From the NCBI GenBank assembly GCA_947570515.1, contig CANOUM010000019.1:1-15283 (forward strand): a stretch of DNA of 15,283 bases, given 5' to 3'. Both the position numbers and the translations under genes were made by a program. The notes under the pieces were generated by a model. It did not search any database, was not told the origin of the DNA, and worked only from the letters and a program-made list of their open reading frames with translations. Positions 7,577 to 14,773 of the stretch are shown piece after piece; within the stretch, counting starts at the first letter, position 1; the number at the start of each line of letters is the position of its first letter. This stretch comes from an uncultured Clostridia bacterium. GTDB taxonomy: Bacteria > Bacillota > Clostridia > Lachnospirales > Bianqueaceae.

Positions 7577-9328
7577 ATGAATTCTGAATGGTCTTTAGAC
7601 GTGCTTTATCATGGTACGCAGGATCCTGCGCTTCAGGCAGACATCGAAAAGCTGCAGCAGCAGATTGATTCCTATAAAGAACTGATTGCCGCTCTTGGCA
7701 GCGAAGCGCCGGCAGTAACGCTGCGTAAGGTCGTTGAAGCCAAGGAGGAGCTGCAGACGCTGATGCGCCGCCTCATGGGATATTTTAGCCTGCGTCGTTC
7801 AGCCAACAGCTCGGATTCTGAAGGCGCCGCCTATCAAACCAAGCTTCAAAACATGACGGCCGGCCTTTCCAAGGAAAACGTGATTTTTGAAAAATATGTA
7901 GGCCAGCTTGAAAATCTGGAAGAGGTTCTGGACAGTGATGAGGTATTAAAACAGTATCATTTTTATTTTCAGCAGATACAGCAGTCGGTTTCCCACAAAA
8001 TCAGCGATGAGGGCGAAGATGTTTTTGCAAAGATGAATCTGTCCGGCGGCCAGGCATGGCATGATCTGTTCGATTACCTTACCTCTGTGGTAGTCGCCGA
8101 TTATAACGGCGAAGAGGTCACGCTTGCCGGCATACGCGCGCTGGCTGGCAGCGACGATCCGCAGGTGCGCAAATCTGCTTACGAGGCTGAGCTAAAGACC
8201 TATGACAAAATCAAGCACGGCATCGCCTATGCGATCAACAGCATCAAGCTGCAGGTGAACACCGAAGCCGAAATGCGCGGCTTTGCAAGTCCGCTGGATA
8301 TGACGCTCGAGCAGTCCCGCATGCAGAGAGCAACACTCGAAGCCATGCTCGAGGCCATGCGTGAATACATGCCCAAATTCCACGCATATCTGCGTCACAA
8401 GGCCGAGATGCTCGGCCACAAAAACGGTCTGCCGTGGTACGATATAGGAGCCAGTGTTGGCAAAGCCGGCTCCAAAAAATTCACAGTCGAAGAGGCGCAT
8501 CAATATCTGGTGGAGCATTTCAACAACTTTGCACCCGATCTGGCGCAGATGGTTGATCAGGCCTTTAAGGAAGAATGGATCGATTTTTACCCGCGCGGCG
8601 GGAAAGTGGGCGGAGCATTCTGCTCTAACCTGCCGTTCGTCAAGCAGAGCCGTATTCTTACCAATTTTACCGGCGGATTCGGAGACGTCGTTACGCTGGC
8701 GCATGAGCTGGGGCATGCGTATCATGGCATGCAGATTCAGGATCATCGCCCGCTGAATACGGGGTATACGATGCCGGTGGCGGAGACGGCTTCTAACTTT
8801 AACGAACTGATCATTATGAATGATGCGATTGCGCATGCGACGGGTGAGGAGAAGCTGCAGCTGATTGAGAGCCAGATTCAGGACTGCACACAGGTGATTG
8901 TGGATATTTATTCTCGCTTCTTGTTTGAAGATGAGGTGATTCGACGCCGCAAAGATACGTTCCTGTTCCCGGAGGATCTGGAGCAAATTATGATTAATGC
9001 CCAGAAAGAGGCGTTTGGCGATGGACTGGATCCGGAGTATCTGCATCCGTATATGTGGTGCTGCAAGAGCCATTATTATCGGCCCAATCTTAGTTATTAT
9101 AACTTCCCCTATGCGTTTGGCTGTCTGTTCTCTCGCGGATTGTATGCGAAGTATCTGGAAGAGGGAGAGGCATTCCTGCCGAAGTATCGTGAGCTTTTGA
9201 AGGCGACGACGGTGGATACGGTGGAGCATGTGGCACAGATTGCCGGCATTGATCTGACGAAGCCGGAGTTCTGGCGTGCGAGCCTGGATATTATCGCCGA
9301 AAAGATTGATTTGTTTTTGGAAGCATAA
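7577..9328 (+). CDS. pepF: oligoendopeptidase F, M3 metallopeptidase
   Basis: The product is a 583-residue cytoplasmic zinc peptidase of family M3 (PepF/M3B) that trims short peptides, typically after import. ATG 7577 is the start because AAGGAG (7564-7569) lies seven bases before it; an in-frame ATG at 7553 has no such site. The zinc site is plain: 'TLAHELGHAYHG' gives HELGH at about 376-380 and the third ligand is Glu about 403 in 'VAETASNFNE'. The N-terminal 250 residues are the helical lobe that encloses the substrate channel. Length agrees with the family and nothing looks broken. No signal peptide is present. It has a strong private promoter and a bidirectional terminator, so it is a single-gene unit; this is a common housekeeping gene and likely part of the chromosomal backbone. 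Confidence 0.95.
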   Translation: MNSEWSLDVLYHGTQDPALQADIEKLQQQIDSYKELIAALGSEAPAVTLRKVVEAKEELQTLMRRLMGYFSLRRSANSSDSEGAAYQTKLQNMTAGLSKENVIFEKYVGQLENLEEVLDSDEVLKQYHFYFQQIQQSVSHKISDEGEDVFAKMNLSGGQAWHDLFDYLTSVVVADYNGEEVTLAGIRALAGSDDPQVRKSAYEAELKTYDKIKHGIAYAINSIKLQVNTEAEMRGFASPLDMTLEQSRMQRATLEAMLEAMREYMPKFHAYLRHKAEMLGHKNGLPWYDIGASVGKAGSKKFTVEEAHQYLVEHFNNFAPDLAQMVDQAFKEEWIDFYPRGGKVGGAFCSNLPFVKQSRILTNFTGGFGDVVTLAHELGHAYHGMQIQDHRPLNTGYTMPVAETASNFNELIIMNDAIAHATGEEKLQLIESQIQDCTQVIVDIYSRFLFEDEVIRRRKDTFLFPEDLEQIMINAQKEAFGDGLDPEYLHPYMWCCKSHYYRPNLSYYNFPYAFGCLFSRGLYAKYLEEGEAFLPKYRELLKATTVDTVEHVAQIAGIDLTKPEFWRASLDIIAEKIDLFLEA

Positions 9329-9333
9329 GAGTT

Positions 9334-9389
9334 AAAAAATCGCTCTCCGGTCGGCTACAGTAGTATGCCCTCCGCAGAGCGATTTTTTT
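9334..9389. terminator. bidirectional intrinsic terminator after pepF
   Basis: AAAAAATCGCTCT (9334-9346) pairs perfectly with AGAGCGATTTTTT (9376-9388). The loop is long (29 bases). A T run follows on the plus strand, and the A run at the left gives a T run on the minus strand. Confidence 0.85.
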
Positions 9390-9439
9390 ATAGAATGTGC
9401 AAGAGGGGATTTTTATTTATTAAATAGAGGGGAAGAAGC

Positions 9440-10015
9440 ATGGCTAATTTAATTATCGTATGCGGACCGCAGGCTGTTGGAAAGATGACGGTGGCCGAAA
9501 GCCTGAGAGATAAAATAAAGTATCGTTTGATGACCAATCACGATAGTATTGAAATTTCAGATAAGATATTTGGCTTTGGAACGCCGGCTCAGCGTGAGTT
9601 TAATGCTGCCTTTAGAGAAAAAGCGTTCGAACTGGCTATTAAGCATCACGAGGATTTGATATTTACCTATGTCTGCGCATTTGAAATGCCGGAGGAGAGA
9701 GAGTATCTGACGGGGCTGGAGAGGCTGTTTTGTTCTAATGGCGGGGATTTTTATTTTGTGGAGCTCTATGCGGAATTGGAAACACGGCTTGAACGAAATG
9801 AAACACCGCATCGAATGGAAATGAAGCCCTCTAAGCGTAATGTTCAGTGGAGCAGGAACGATCTTTTGCGCAGTGTAGAAAACCATAGACTGAACACGAA
9901 AGAGGGAGAGGTCTGGTTTAGGAATCACATTAAAATTGATAATACAAGACTGACGCCGGAGGAGGTTGCAGATTTGATTATTGAGAGATTTAAGCTTATA
10001 GGTCATGAAAAGTAA
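9440..10015 (+). CDS. P-loop nucleotide kinase-like protein
   Basis: The product is a 191-residue single-domain P-loop protein. The start ATG 9440 follows AGAGGGGAAG. The first strand and Walker A are 'ANLIIVCGPQAVGKMT' (GPQAVGKMT at 9-17, Lys15 binding phosphate). A 'TNHDSIEI' segment near 32-39 could hold the substrate-binding Asp, as in shikimate-kinase-like or chloramphenicol-phosphotransferase-like folds. A charged 'RLERNETPHRMEMKPSKR' stretch (about 116-133) looks like the lid. The C-terminal 'IKIDNTRLTPEEVADLI' is the usual closing strand and helix seen in small-molecule kinases. The substrate is unknown. The gene stands alone between the pepF terminator and the mobile element. A zeta-toxin-like role is possible for this fold, but no antitoxin gene is seen beside it. 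Confidence 0.7.
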   Translation: MANLIIVCGPQAVGKMTVAESLRDKIKYRLMTNHDSIEISDKIFGFGTPAQREFNAAFREKAFELAIKHHEDLIFTYVCAFEMPEEREYLTGLERLFCSNGGDFYFVELYAELETRLERNETPHRMEMKPSKRNVQWSRNDLLRSVENHRLNTKEGEVWFRNHIKIDNTRLTPEEVADLIIERFKLIGHEK

Positions 10016-10038
10016 AGTCATGGTAGATACAGAATTGC

Positions 10039-10060
10039 CAAGTTCGCTACAGCGAACTTG
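10039..10060. terminator. hairpin after kinase gene
   Basis: CAAGTTCGCT (10039-10048) and AGCGAACTTG (10051-10060) are perfect inverted repeats with a minimal loop, about 25 bases after the kinase-like stop. A short T run (10067-10070) follows a few bases later. This is a likely weak terminator and the last feature that clearly belongs with the left-hand genes. Confidence 0.5.
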
Positions 10061-10095
10061 TGTAGATTTTAATACAATCGCAAACTGAGATGTAA

Positions 10096-10200
10096 TATGT
10101 AAAGGGTGGTTTCTGCCACCTAATACATATGACTGCGGCTCATTTGTGGTGAATTGAAAAGCAGTTATAGGAAAGGAGCAGAAAAAGCCTTATAACCGCT
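10096..10200 (+). promoter_or_regulatory. structured leader upstream of tnpV
   Basis: Two inverted repeats precede tnpV. The first is TATGTA (10096-10101) with TACATA (10124-10129), enclosing GGTGG (10105-10109) with CCACC (10116-10120). The second is AGCAGTTATAGG (10160-10171) with CCTTATAACCGCT (10188-10200), imperfect, and its loop holds a ribosome-site-like AAAGGAG that no start codon follows. A second AAGGAG (10216-10221) serves tnpV. The arrangement suggests an RNA leader or a lost leader peptide, or recombination-site structure at the element's left end. No known riboswitch class is recognised. Confidence 0.45.
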
Positions 10201-10231
10201 GAAAATCAACACAAAAAGGAGCTGAAATGCT

Positions 10232-10603
10232 ATGAAATCTCTATTTGAGGAAATGGGCGGTACATACCGTCAAGTGGGCGATTATTTCATCCCCGACCTT
10301 GTTTTGCCGGATGACGGCGAATATCAGATAGGCAAATACGGGCGTATGCGCCGCAGCTATCTGAAAGAACATCGAAAAATCCTTTACACCAATTATGTGG
10401 TAGAAGGTACGTTGTTCAAGCATCTGTCAGAGATTGACCAAGCCTGCAACGAGCGCATGGAAAACATCGTTTCCACCATGGCAAAGCAGGAAGGCGTGAC
10501 CGAAGCACTCAAAGCGGCTGACCAAATGGAATGGGTGCGCCGCATGAACAGCATCCGCAACCGTGCGGAGGAAATCATCTTGACCGAACTTGTATATGCT
10601 TAG
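10232..10603 (+). CDS. tnpV: transposon-encoded protein TnpV
   Basis: The product is 123 residues and recognisable as TnpV of Tn4451-type elements from the N-terminal pattern 'MKSLFEEMGGTYRQVGDYFI' followed by 'PDLVLPDD', 'GKYGRMRRSYLKEHRK', and a C-terminal 'MEWVRRMNSIRNRAEEII'. Its molecular role is not established in the family; it is a marker of these elements. The start is set by AAGGAG at 10216-10221, ten bases upstream. An ATG at 10227 opens only a two-codon frame (Met-Leu-stop) that overlaps the true start, which could modulate initiation. A strong hairpin follows the stop. Confidence 0.9.
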   Translation: MKSLFEEMGGTYRQVGDYFIPDLVLPDDGEYQIGKYGRMRRSYLKEHRKILYTNYVVEGTLFKHLSEIDQACNERMENIVSTMAKQEGVTEALKAADQMEWVRRMNSIRNRAEEIILTELVYA

Positions 10604-10609
10604 TTGAAT

Positions 10610-10641
10610 GCCCGTTATCGGCTGTATGGCTGATAACGGGC
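10610..10641 (+). terminator. terminator of tnpV
   Basis: GCCCGTTATC (10610-10619) pairs perfectly with GATAACGGGC (10632-10641), and the stem extends by GGC/GCT-type pairs. A mostly T tail (ATTATCTTTT) follows. This is a good intrinsic terminator just after the tnpV stop. Confidence 0.8.
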
Positions 10642-10661
10642 ATTATCTTTTGGGTGGGGTG

Positions 10662-10686
10662 ATCAGTCACCTTGGGGGTGACTGAT
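10662..10686. terminator. hairpin between convergent genes
   Basis: ATCAGTCACC (10662-10671) and GGTGACTGAT (10677-10686) form a perfect ten-base stem around TTGGG. It lies between tnpV and the convergent minus-strand gene ending at 10694, and probably ends or protects that transcript. No T run follows on either strand. Confidence 0.45.
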
Positions 10687-10693
10687 ACTTGCG

Positions 10694-12163
10694 TTATTTT
10701 TTGGCTTCGATGAAAATGTATTTTCCTCTGCCTTGTTCGGTTACAGGCACAATTAAGTCAAATTCTTTTATCTTGCTCAACATCTTGCCTGCGGAGGACG
10801 GCGCTAAACCACATAATTCAATTACATCCGCACGGGAAAAAGGAACATCATATCCAAAGCTCTCAAACAAGGACAGAATATTATCTTTGGTAGGCTTGTT
10901 GAGCTTTAATTCAGAAATGGAGCGTTCAAACGCTACCTTTTTTGCTTCAAACGCTACTTTTTCCTGTTTGAGCGCTACTTTTTCCTCTCCAACAACTCCA
11001 TTTTCGTCTGTTCCATAATTCAAATTATACAGTGTAACTTGGAACGAACTGGCATCGGAATAGAACTTCGGCTCCAGTTCGTCACGGTAATTATGGGCGG
11101 CACGGTAAGCTTCTGTGATCTTCTTAAATCCGCTGCCTTGACGCTCCATATAGCCCAATCTGCCGAAAACGTCGGCAAGGACGGGATTGCGACGAGTGGA
11201 AGAAATATTGGAAATATCTCGTTCCTGTATCCGTGAGCCGTCTGCCATACCACCGGGAGAAGTAATGGTAAGACGGTTATCGTAAATGTCGATATGGACT
11301 TCGCTGCCCAAAATCAGATAATCACGGTGGATCAGCGCATTGACAAGGGCTTCAAAAACGCTTCGCTCACAGTAATCGGGCATTTCAATACGGGAGTTGG
11401 CGGTTTTCTTCCAACGAGTTTTCATGTTCCGCTTTACGAAGCCCACACCTTCATTGAGCAGAATGATCAAGCTGCCGGAATACTCTGCGCTGTCGAGAGC
11501 ATCCACCATACCGCCGCTTTTATCAAGACCGTTCCAACGGGTACAGAACAGACGGGAGTGCTTAATCGGAGCATCGTCCGCAAGTAAAGCGCCTGCGTTG
11601 GTCAGCTTGCCGTGGTCATCCCGCATTTCAAAGGAATCAAACAGCTTTTCCTCCATACTGTTGCCCGTCCAAGCCTTGTAGCGTTCACGCAGCTTGGAAA
11701 AAGCATAGTCTTTGAAATCGTACTCGGAATCCAGCGCATCATAAGTGCGGTTCATACCCTTGAGAAGAAGCTGATTCAATACATACGACGGGGCAATCAC
11801 GCTTTCGTTGCCAATACGGATATATGCTTCCGTAATGCCGTCTGCCTTGTAATAATAGGGCGTGGAGCGTCCTGCGGAAACGGACAGCACAAGAATATCC
11901 TTGCCATTATCCCGTTCGGGAGCGAGGATAAAGTTCGGATATGGCGTGATACGTTCCTTAATCAAGCGGCTGATCGTCTCTGCATCGGTCTGTGCGTCAG
12001 CCAAGCCTATTACGTTTCTGTCATTATCAATGCCGAAAAAGAGTGTGCCGCCGATACCGTTGGCAAAGGCACTGACACTTTTGAGCCAGCTTTTCGGCTT
12101 TTTAACTTCCAAAGCAACCTTGAAATCGCATTCCGTTGCTTCTGCAATCCATCTATCTATCAT
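10694..12163 (-). CDS. AlbA_2 (Schlafen-type) / HATPase_c_4 protein
   Basis: The product is a 489-residue cytoplasmic protein. ATG 12163 is chosen because GGAAAGG precedes it and the AlbA_2 fold begins directly after; an open frame extends upstream to 12277 but overlaps the neighbouring gene. Residues about 10-130 are AlbA_2 ('VKKPKSWLKSVSAFANGIGG' then 'TLFFGIDNDRNVIGL'), the divergent AAA/Schlafen-like nucleic-acid domain. Residues about 262-350 are a GHKL-type ATPase domain, HATPase_c_4 ('FEALVNALIHRDYL', 'LTITSPGGM', 'GSGFKKI'). A repeat hinge (394-413) links to a winged-helix domain (about 425-485, 'SRADVIELCGLAPSSAGKML'). Such proteins are often annotated as RecG-related regulators and recur in mobile elements; true function is unknown, and DNA-binding regulation is the usual guess. 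It follows the zinc-finger gene by 19 bases in the same operon. A role in phage defence is possible but not shown. Confidence 0.85.
   Translation of the reverse strand: MIDRWIAEATECDFKVALEVKKPKSWLKSVSAFANGIGGTLFFGIDNDRNVIGLADAQTDAETISRLIKERITPYPNFILAPERDNGKDILVLSVSAGRSTPYYYKADGITEAYIRIGNESVIAPSYVLNQLLLKGMNRTYDALDSEYDFKDYAFSKLRERYKAWTGNSMEEKLFDSFEMRDDHGKLTNAGALLADDAPIKHSRLFCTRWNGLDKSGGMVDALDSAEYSGSLIILLNEGVGFVKRNMKTRWKKTANSRIEMPDYCERSVFEALVNALIHRDYLILGSEVHIDIYDNRLTITSPGGMADGSRIQERDISNISSTRRNPVLADVFGRLGYMERQGSGFKKITEAYRAAHNYRDELEPKFYSDASSFQVTLYNLNYGTDENGVVGEEKVALKQEKVAFEAKKVAFERSISELKLNKPTKDNILSLFESFGYDVPFSRADVIELCGLAPSSAGKMLSKIKEFDLIVPVTEQGRGKYIFIEAKK
10925..10987 (-). repeat. three tandem 21-bp in-frame repeats
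   Basis: Three copies of 21 bases (10925-10945, 10946-10966, 10967-10987) share the core CGCTAC followed by a T run on the plus strand. They encode three KVA(F/L)-xxx heptads in the hinge of the AlbA_2 protein (KVALKQE, KVAFEAK, KVAFERS). The period of seven residues suggests a short helical or coiled linker of adjustable length. Confidence 0.85.
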
Positions 12164-12182
12164 AAATTCGTTTCCTTTCCCA

Positions 12183-13088
12183 TCATTCCTTCTTTTCCTT
12201 CGTTCTGCTCTTATAAACATTATACTTATTCTTGCACTGCGGGCTGCAGAAGATCGCACTCGGTCTGCTTGCCACAAAGGTCTGCAAACAATGCTTGCAT
12301 ATACGGATGGGCTTCTCCGTGTCGGTCAGCATAAAACTGAACATCATCTGTATTCCAAGCATAAGGGAGTGGAAATCCCATACAATCGTCGGCTTGTCGA
12401 GCAGAGCGATACGGTAGGTCGGCGCATTGCCGCCAAAGGCTTCCATACCCTGCTGCATCAAGAGCCGCTGTTCGGGAGTCATCGTATCATAATCCTCATA
12501 GAACAGCACGGAAGTCAGATAGGTAAAGGCAATATCAATGAATTGCTGCTTTATCCATTCATAAGGCTCGGCGTATTCTCTCTGGAAGCTCATATTGACC
12601 GCCATCGGCTTATCTGTTGACATAGTCAAAGCAAGTGCCATCATCGCACGGTCATTGCTTATATTCCACATGGATTCCACGCCATGCTTGACCACATCCG
12701 GCTTGACAGAAGGAAAGAACAAATCAAGATAGTCCATCGTGGACATGGATTCCTCACGGATAAAATGATTCTTCGGCAGATATACAGCCTCATAATCCAT
12801 AAAGTTCGGTGTGGTAGGCAGCGCTGTCATAAGACCAAGCAAGCCATATTTTACCGCAAACTGTTGAATTGCCTTTTGTATCTCCTGCTGTGTTTTCTTC
12901 TGCGATTCCATCCGACCAATATCAATGGCATCCAGGATAAGCCGTTGATATTCGCTCAGCGGGTCGTAAATACCCGGCTGTGCTGTTGCGGTAGGCGTGA
13001 GGTACAGCATACCGTTCTCCGCTGTTTTCCATTCATATTCACTATATCGCACCCAATGTGAACTGGTGCGCTGAAACAGGTTTTTCAT
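12183..13088 (-). CDS. zinc-finger protein of unknown function
   Basis: The product is 301 residues. ATG 13088 is the start since GGAGGG (13097-13102) lies eight bases before it; a TTG at 13094 is less likely. Most of the protein is not recognised: a helical N-terminal two-thirds includes a 'SQKKTQQEIQKAIQQFAVKYG' type helix, then an alpha-rich middle. The C-terminus is a treble-clef-like zinc module, 'CKHC' at 264-267 and 'CSPQC' at 281-285 (spacing C-x2-C-x13-C-x3-C), then a basic tail. This module resembles those of CGNR-type DNA-binding proteins and the C-terminus of the VLP protein at 14268. The gene is first in a two-gene minus-strand operon with the AlbA_2 gene and has its own promoter inside the end of the sigma-like gene. 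A DNA-binding regulator is the plausible guess. Confidence 0.7.
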   Translation of the reverse strand: MKNLFQRTSSHWVRYSEYEWKTAENGMLYLTPTATAQPGIYDPLSEYQRLILDAIDIGRMESQKKTQQEIQKAIQQFAVKYGLLGLMTALPTTPNFMDYEAVYLPKNHFIREESMSTMDYLDLFFPSVKPDVVKHGVESMWNISNDRAMMALALTMSTDKPMAVNMSFQREYAEPYEWIKQQFIDIAFTYLTSVLFYEDYDTMTPEQRLLMQQGMEAFGGNAPTYRIALLDKPTIVWDFHSLMLGIQMMFSFMLTDTEKPIRICKHCLQTFVASRPSAIFCSPQCKNKYNVYKSRTKEKKE

Positions 13089-13120
13089 CGTCAAAACCCT
13101 CCACTATATATTGTAACCCG

Positions 13121-13137
13121 TATAATTCACAATTATA
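13121..13137. promoter_or_regulatory. palindromic operator at zinc-finger promoter
   Basis: TATAATT-CAC-AATTATA is a perfect seven-base inverted repeat with a three-base centre. It starts six bases after the -10 of the minus-strand promoter and would overlap the transcription start. The same AATT-gtg-AATT core recurs before tnpW. This is a likely repressor site; the binding protein is unknown. Confidence 0.5.
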
Positions 13138-13142
13138 TTACT

Positions 13143-13171
13143 ATTATACTACTTTTTCGTGTATTTTTCAA
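13143..13171 (-). promoter_or_regulatory. promoter of zinc-finger/AlbA_2 operon
   Basis: On the minus strand TTGAAA (13171-13166), a 17-base spacer and TATAAT (13148-13143) give a near-consensus sigma-A promoter. It lies in the last codons of the sigma-like gene. The start would be near 13136, leaving a leader of about 45 bases. Confidence 0.8.
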
Positions 13172-14108
13172 TATCCACGCCATTTTCGCTCAGAAATTCT
13201 TTTTCAAGCAAGGTCAAGGGCTGCTGTGCCTGCACTTTTTCGGTAAGTGCGGCAAGCAGCTTTTTTCGTATCTTTTTGAGCATCGTATTCCGTACCTTGC
13301 GGATGTTGCGGTCTGACTGCCCACGAATAGCGGCGATCTTGACGGAGCTGTACTGCCGCAGAGCAGACAGGAACAGGAGGAGCTTGTGATCCTCGTTCAG
13401 CTCCCGCAGGATGACAGACATATCCGCATCCGTCACAAGCTCGTGAATATCGTATGGACAGTAAAAGATCGTATCTATGAAATCGCCTTTGCGCTCCTGC
13501 CGCTTTAATACATCGTTCAGCGTGTCGGGGAAACATAAAGCATCTTCGGATGCGCCGTAGACAAGGGGAACATCGTCACCACTCCGGTACAGCTCGTGGT
13601 ATCGCTCTTTGCGCTGACGGTTGGCATCGAACCGATCATACCACGCCACAAGATTTTCGTAATCTTTGAGCGTTCGTGCAGAATCCTCCAACCGCTTCAA
13701 CGCCTGCGCCCGAAGCTCACGTTTTAGGAGCTTTCGTTCGGGCTGCTCTTCCCCGGCATCATCTCCATCATCCTCTATGGGATTTTCTGCGGCATCGGCT
13801 TCTATTTCATCAATGATACGCTGTTCCTTTGCAAGTCTGCGCCGTGTCTTTTCATATTCCTCGGCTTCCGCATTCTCAGCATCAGTATCGCTGTCAGCGA
13901 AAAGATCTTTCTTCTTTCGCTTCCTTCGCTTCTTTTCGGGAGGTTCATCGGTATCTTCTTCCGCATCATCCCAAAGGGCGTTTTCATCTTCGTCCTCGTC
14001 CTCGTCATCGACTATGTAATCGGAATCGTCCGCATCATATTCATCTTCATAATCGGTATCTTCATTATAAAGACCGTCATTTTCGTATCGTTTGTGATCG
14101 TCGTACAC
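13149..14108 (-). CDS. acidic sigma-70 region-4-like protein
   Basis: The product is 319 residues. The open frame runs from a TTG at 14141, but GTG 14108 is the better start because GGGAGG (14118-14123) is nine bases before it. The N-terminal third is strongly acidic (Asp/Glu runs at about 20-55), then a basic cluster ('KKRRKRKKKD', 59-68), then a charged helical stretch. The C-terminal part (about 228-290) looks like sigma region 4: 'HKLLLFLSALRQYSSVKIAA' then 'IRGQSDRNIRKVRNTMLKKI', a helix-turn-helix that would read a -35. No region 2 is visible, so it is not a full sigma factor; the family is common beside recombinase genes in these elements. It is divergent from the VLP gene and upstream of the zinc-finger gene. 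A transcription-activating role for the element is inference. Confidence 0.6.
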   Translation of the reverse strand: MYDDHKRYENDGLYNEDTDYEDEYDADDSDYIVDDEDEDEDENALWDDAEEDTDEPPEKKRRKRKKKDLFADSDTDAENAEAEEYEKTRRRLAKEQRIIDEIEADAAENPIEDDGDDAGEEQPERKLLKRELRAQALKRLEDSARTLKDYENLVAWYDRFDANRQRKERYHELYRSGDDVPLVYGASEDALCFPDTLNDVLKRQERKGDFIDTIFYCPYDIHELVTDADMSVILRELNEDHKLLLFLSALRQYSSVKIAAIRGQSDRNIRKVRNTMLKKIRKKLLAALTEKVQAQQPLTLLEKEFLSENGVDIEKYTKK

Positions 14109-14206
14109 CGCAGGAAACCTCCCTTCAAAATTATTTTTCAAATTTTCTTTGATTTTCCGAAAAAACAGTTCCGCTAAACACCCCGTATTTCTCCTATTGG
14201 TGATGG

Positions 14207-14237
14207 AGTAATATATTTCGTCTGTGATTATATTACT
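14207..14237. promoter_or_regulatory. inverted repeat between divergent genes
   Basis: AGTAATATA (14207-14215) and TATATTACT (14229-14237) are perfect nine-base arms 13 bases apart, midway between the divergent sigma-like and VLP genes. ATTATATTACT at 14227-14237 is identical to 13132-13142 near the zinc-finger promoter. This is a probable operator or promoter region for one or both genes; no consensus promoter pair could be placed with confidence. Confidence 0.45.
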
Positions 14238-14267
14238 GCCGACGCTAAAGAAAGGAGGAAACTGCCT

Positions 14268-14633
14268 ATGACCAAAACCTATCGTGAGCTGACGAGAAAG
14301 GAGAAAAGACAGATCAAGAAGTTGGCTGTCTCCAAGTGCGCCAACTACGACAAGGAATACGGTTGCCTGCCGCTGGACTGTGAGTGCTATATGTTCGGGG
14401 TATGCTACTCATGCAGTAGGCTGTGCAGTTATTTCCGCAAGGCTGTACTGCCGGAAGATAAGGAACTGCAAGCCGTATTCAAGCCGATCCCCCTTGCTGT
14501 CTGCAAGGAGTGCGGCAAGCATTTTCAGAAGAACGGTAAACGTGCCTACTGTTCCGACAAGTGCGCCGCAGAAGCAAGACGTAAGCAAACGGCGGCAAGA
14601 GTGCGAAAGCACAGAGAAAAGAAGCGTCAGTAA
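14268..14633 (+). CDS. cysteine-rich VLP protein
   Basis: The product is 121 residues. Residues about 17-68 match the cysteine-rich VLP domain seen in Firmicutes mobile elements: 'KLAVSKCANYDKEYGCLPLD', further cysteines at 'CECYMFGVCYSCSRLC', and the naming 'AVLP' followed by 'EDKEL'. The C-terminus adds a separate zinc module, 'CKECGKHFQKNGKRAYCSDKC' in pattern (C-x2-C-x12-C-x3-C), and a basic tail suited to nucleic-acid binding. AGGAGG (14253-14258) gives a strong start. Function is unknown; its place just before tnpW and the recombinase is typical of such elements. A long hairpin follows the stop. Confidence 0.85.
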   Translation: MTKTYRELTRKEKRQIKKLAVSKCANYDKEYGCLPLDCECYMFGVCYSCSRLCSYFRKAVLPEDKELQAVFKPIPLAVCKECGKHFQKNGKRAYCSDKCAAEARRKQTAARVRKHREKKRQ

Positions 14634-14650
14634 GACGCTATGTAACGAAT

Positions 14651-14692
14651 TAGCCTCTGAAATGCCTTGATTTACAGGCGTTTCGGGGGCTA
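14651..14692 (+). terminator. 17-bp stem hairpin after VLP gene
   Basis: TAGCCTCTGAAATGCCT (14651-14667) pairs with 14676-14692 over 17 positions, with two or three G-T pairs, around an eight-base loop. The tail TCTTCATG is poor in T. It is a likely terminator or processing hairpin separating the VLP gene from tnpW. Confidence 0.65.
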
Positions 14693-14773
14693 TCTTCATG
14701 CCGGTAATGTGTTTGTATACCCTATGCCGTTTTTGTCGGTCAAATGGTTACACGTTATCGGAACTATCATCAT

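Noticed and set aside
8192..9229. 345-codon open frame on the minus strand
   Set aside because: It lies wholly inside pepF in the opposite direction, lacks a ribosome site, and its translation resembles no protein family.
9440..10015. Zeta-type toxin of a toxin-antitoxin pair
   Set aside because: Only a P-loop kinase fold is visible; no small antitoxin gene lies on either side.
10039..10230. A known riboswitch before tnpV
   Set aside because: The stems do not match any riboswitch consensus I recognise; only a structured leader can be supported.
10925..10987. Tandem repeats as a possible CRISPR array
   Set aside because: The units are contiguous without spacers and stay in frame inside a coding region.
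11612..12334. 240-codon open frame on the plus strand
   Set aside because: It is antisense to the AlbA_2/HATPase gene, whose domains are clear; it is a composition shadow.
13666..14019. Serine-rich open frame on the plus strand
   Set aside because: The serine runs are the complement of the Asp/Glu and Lys/Arg codons of the sigma-like gene.
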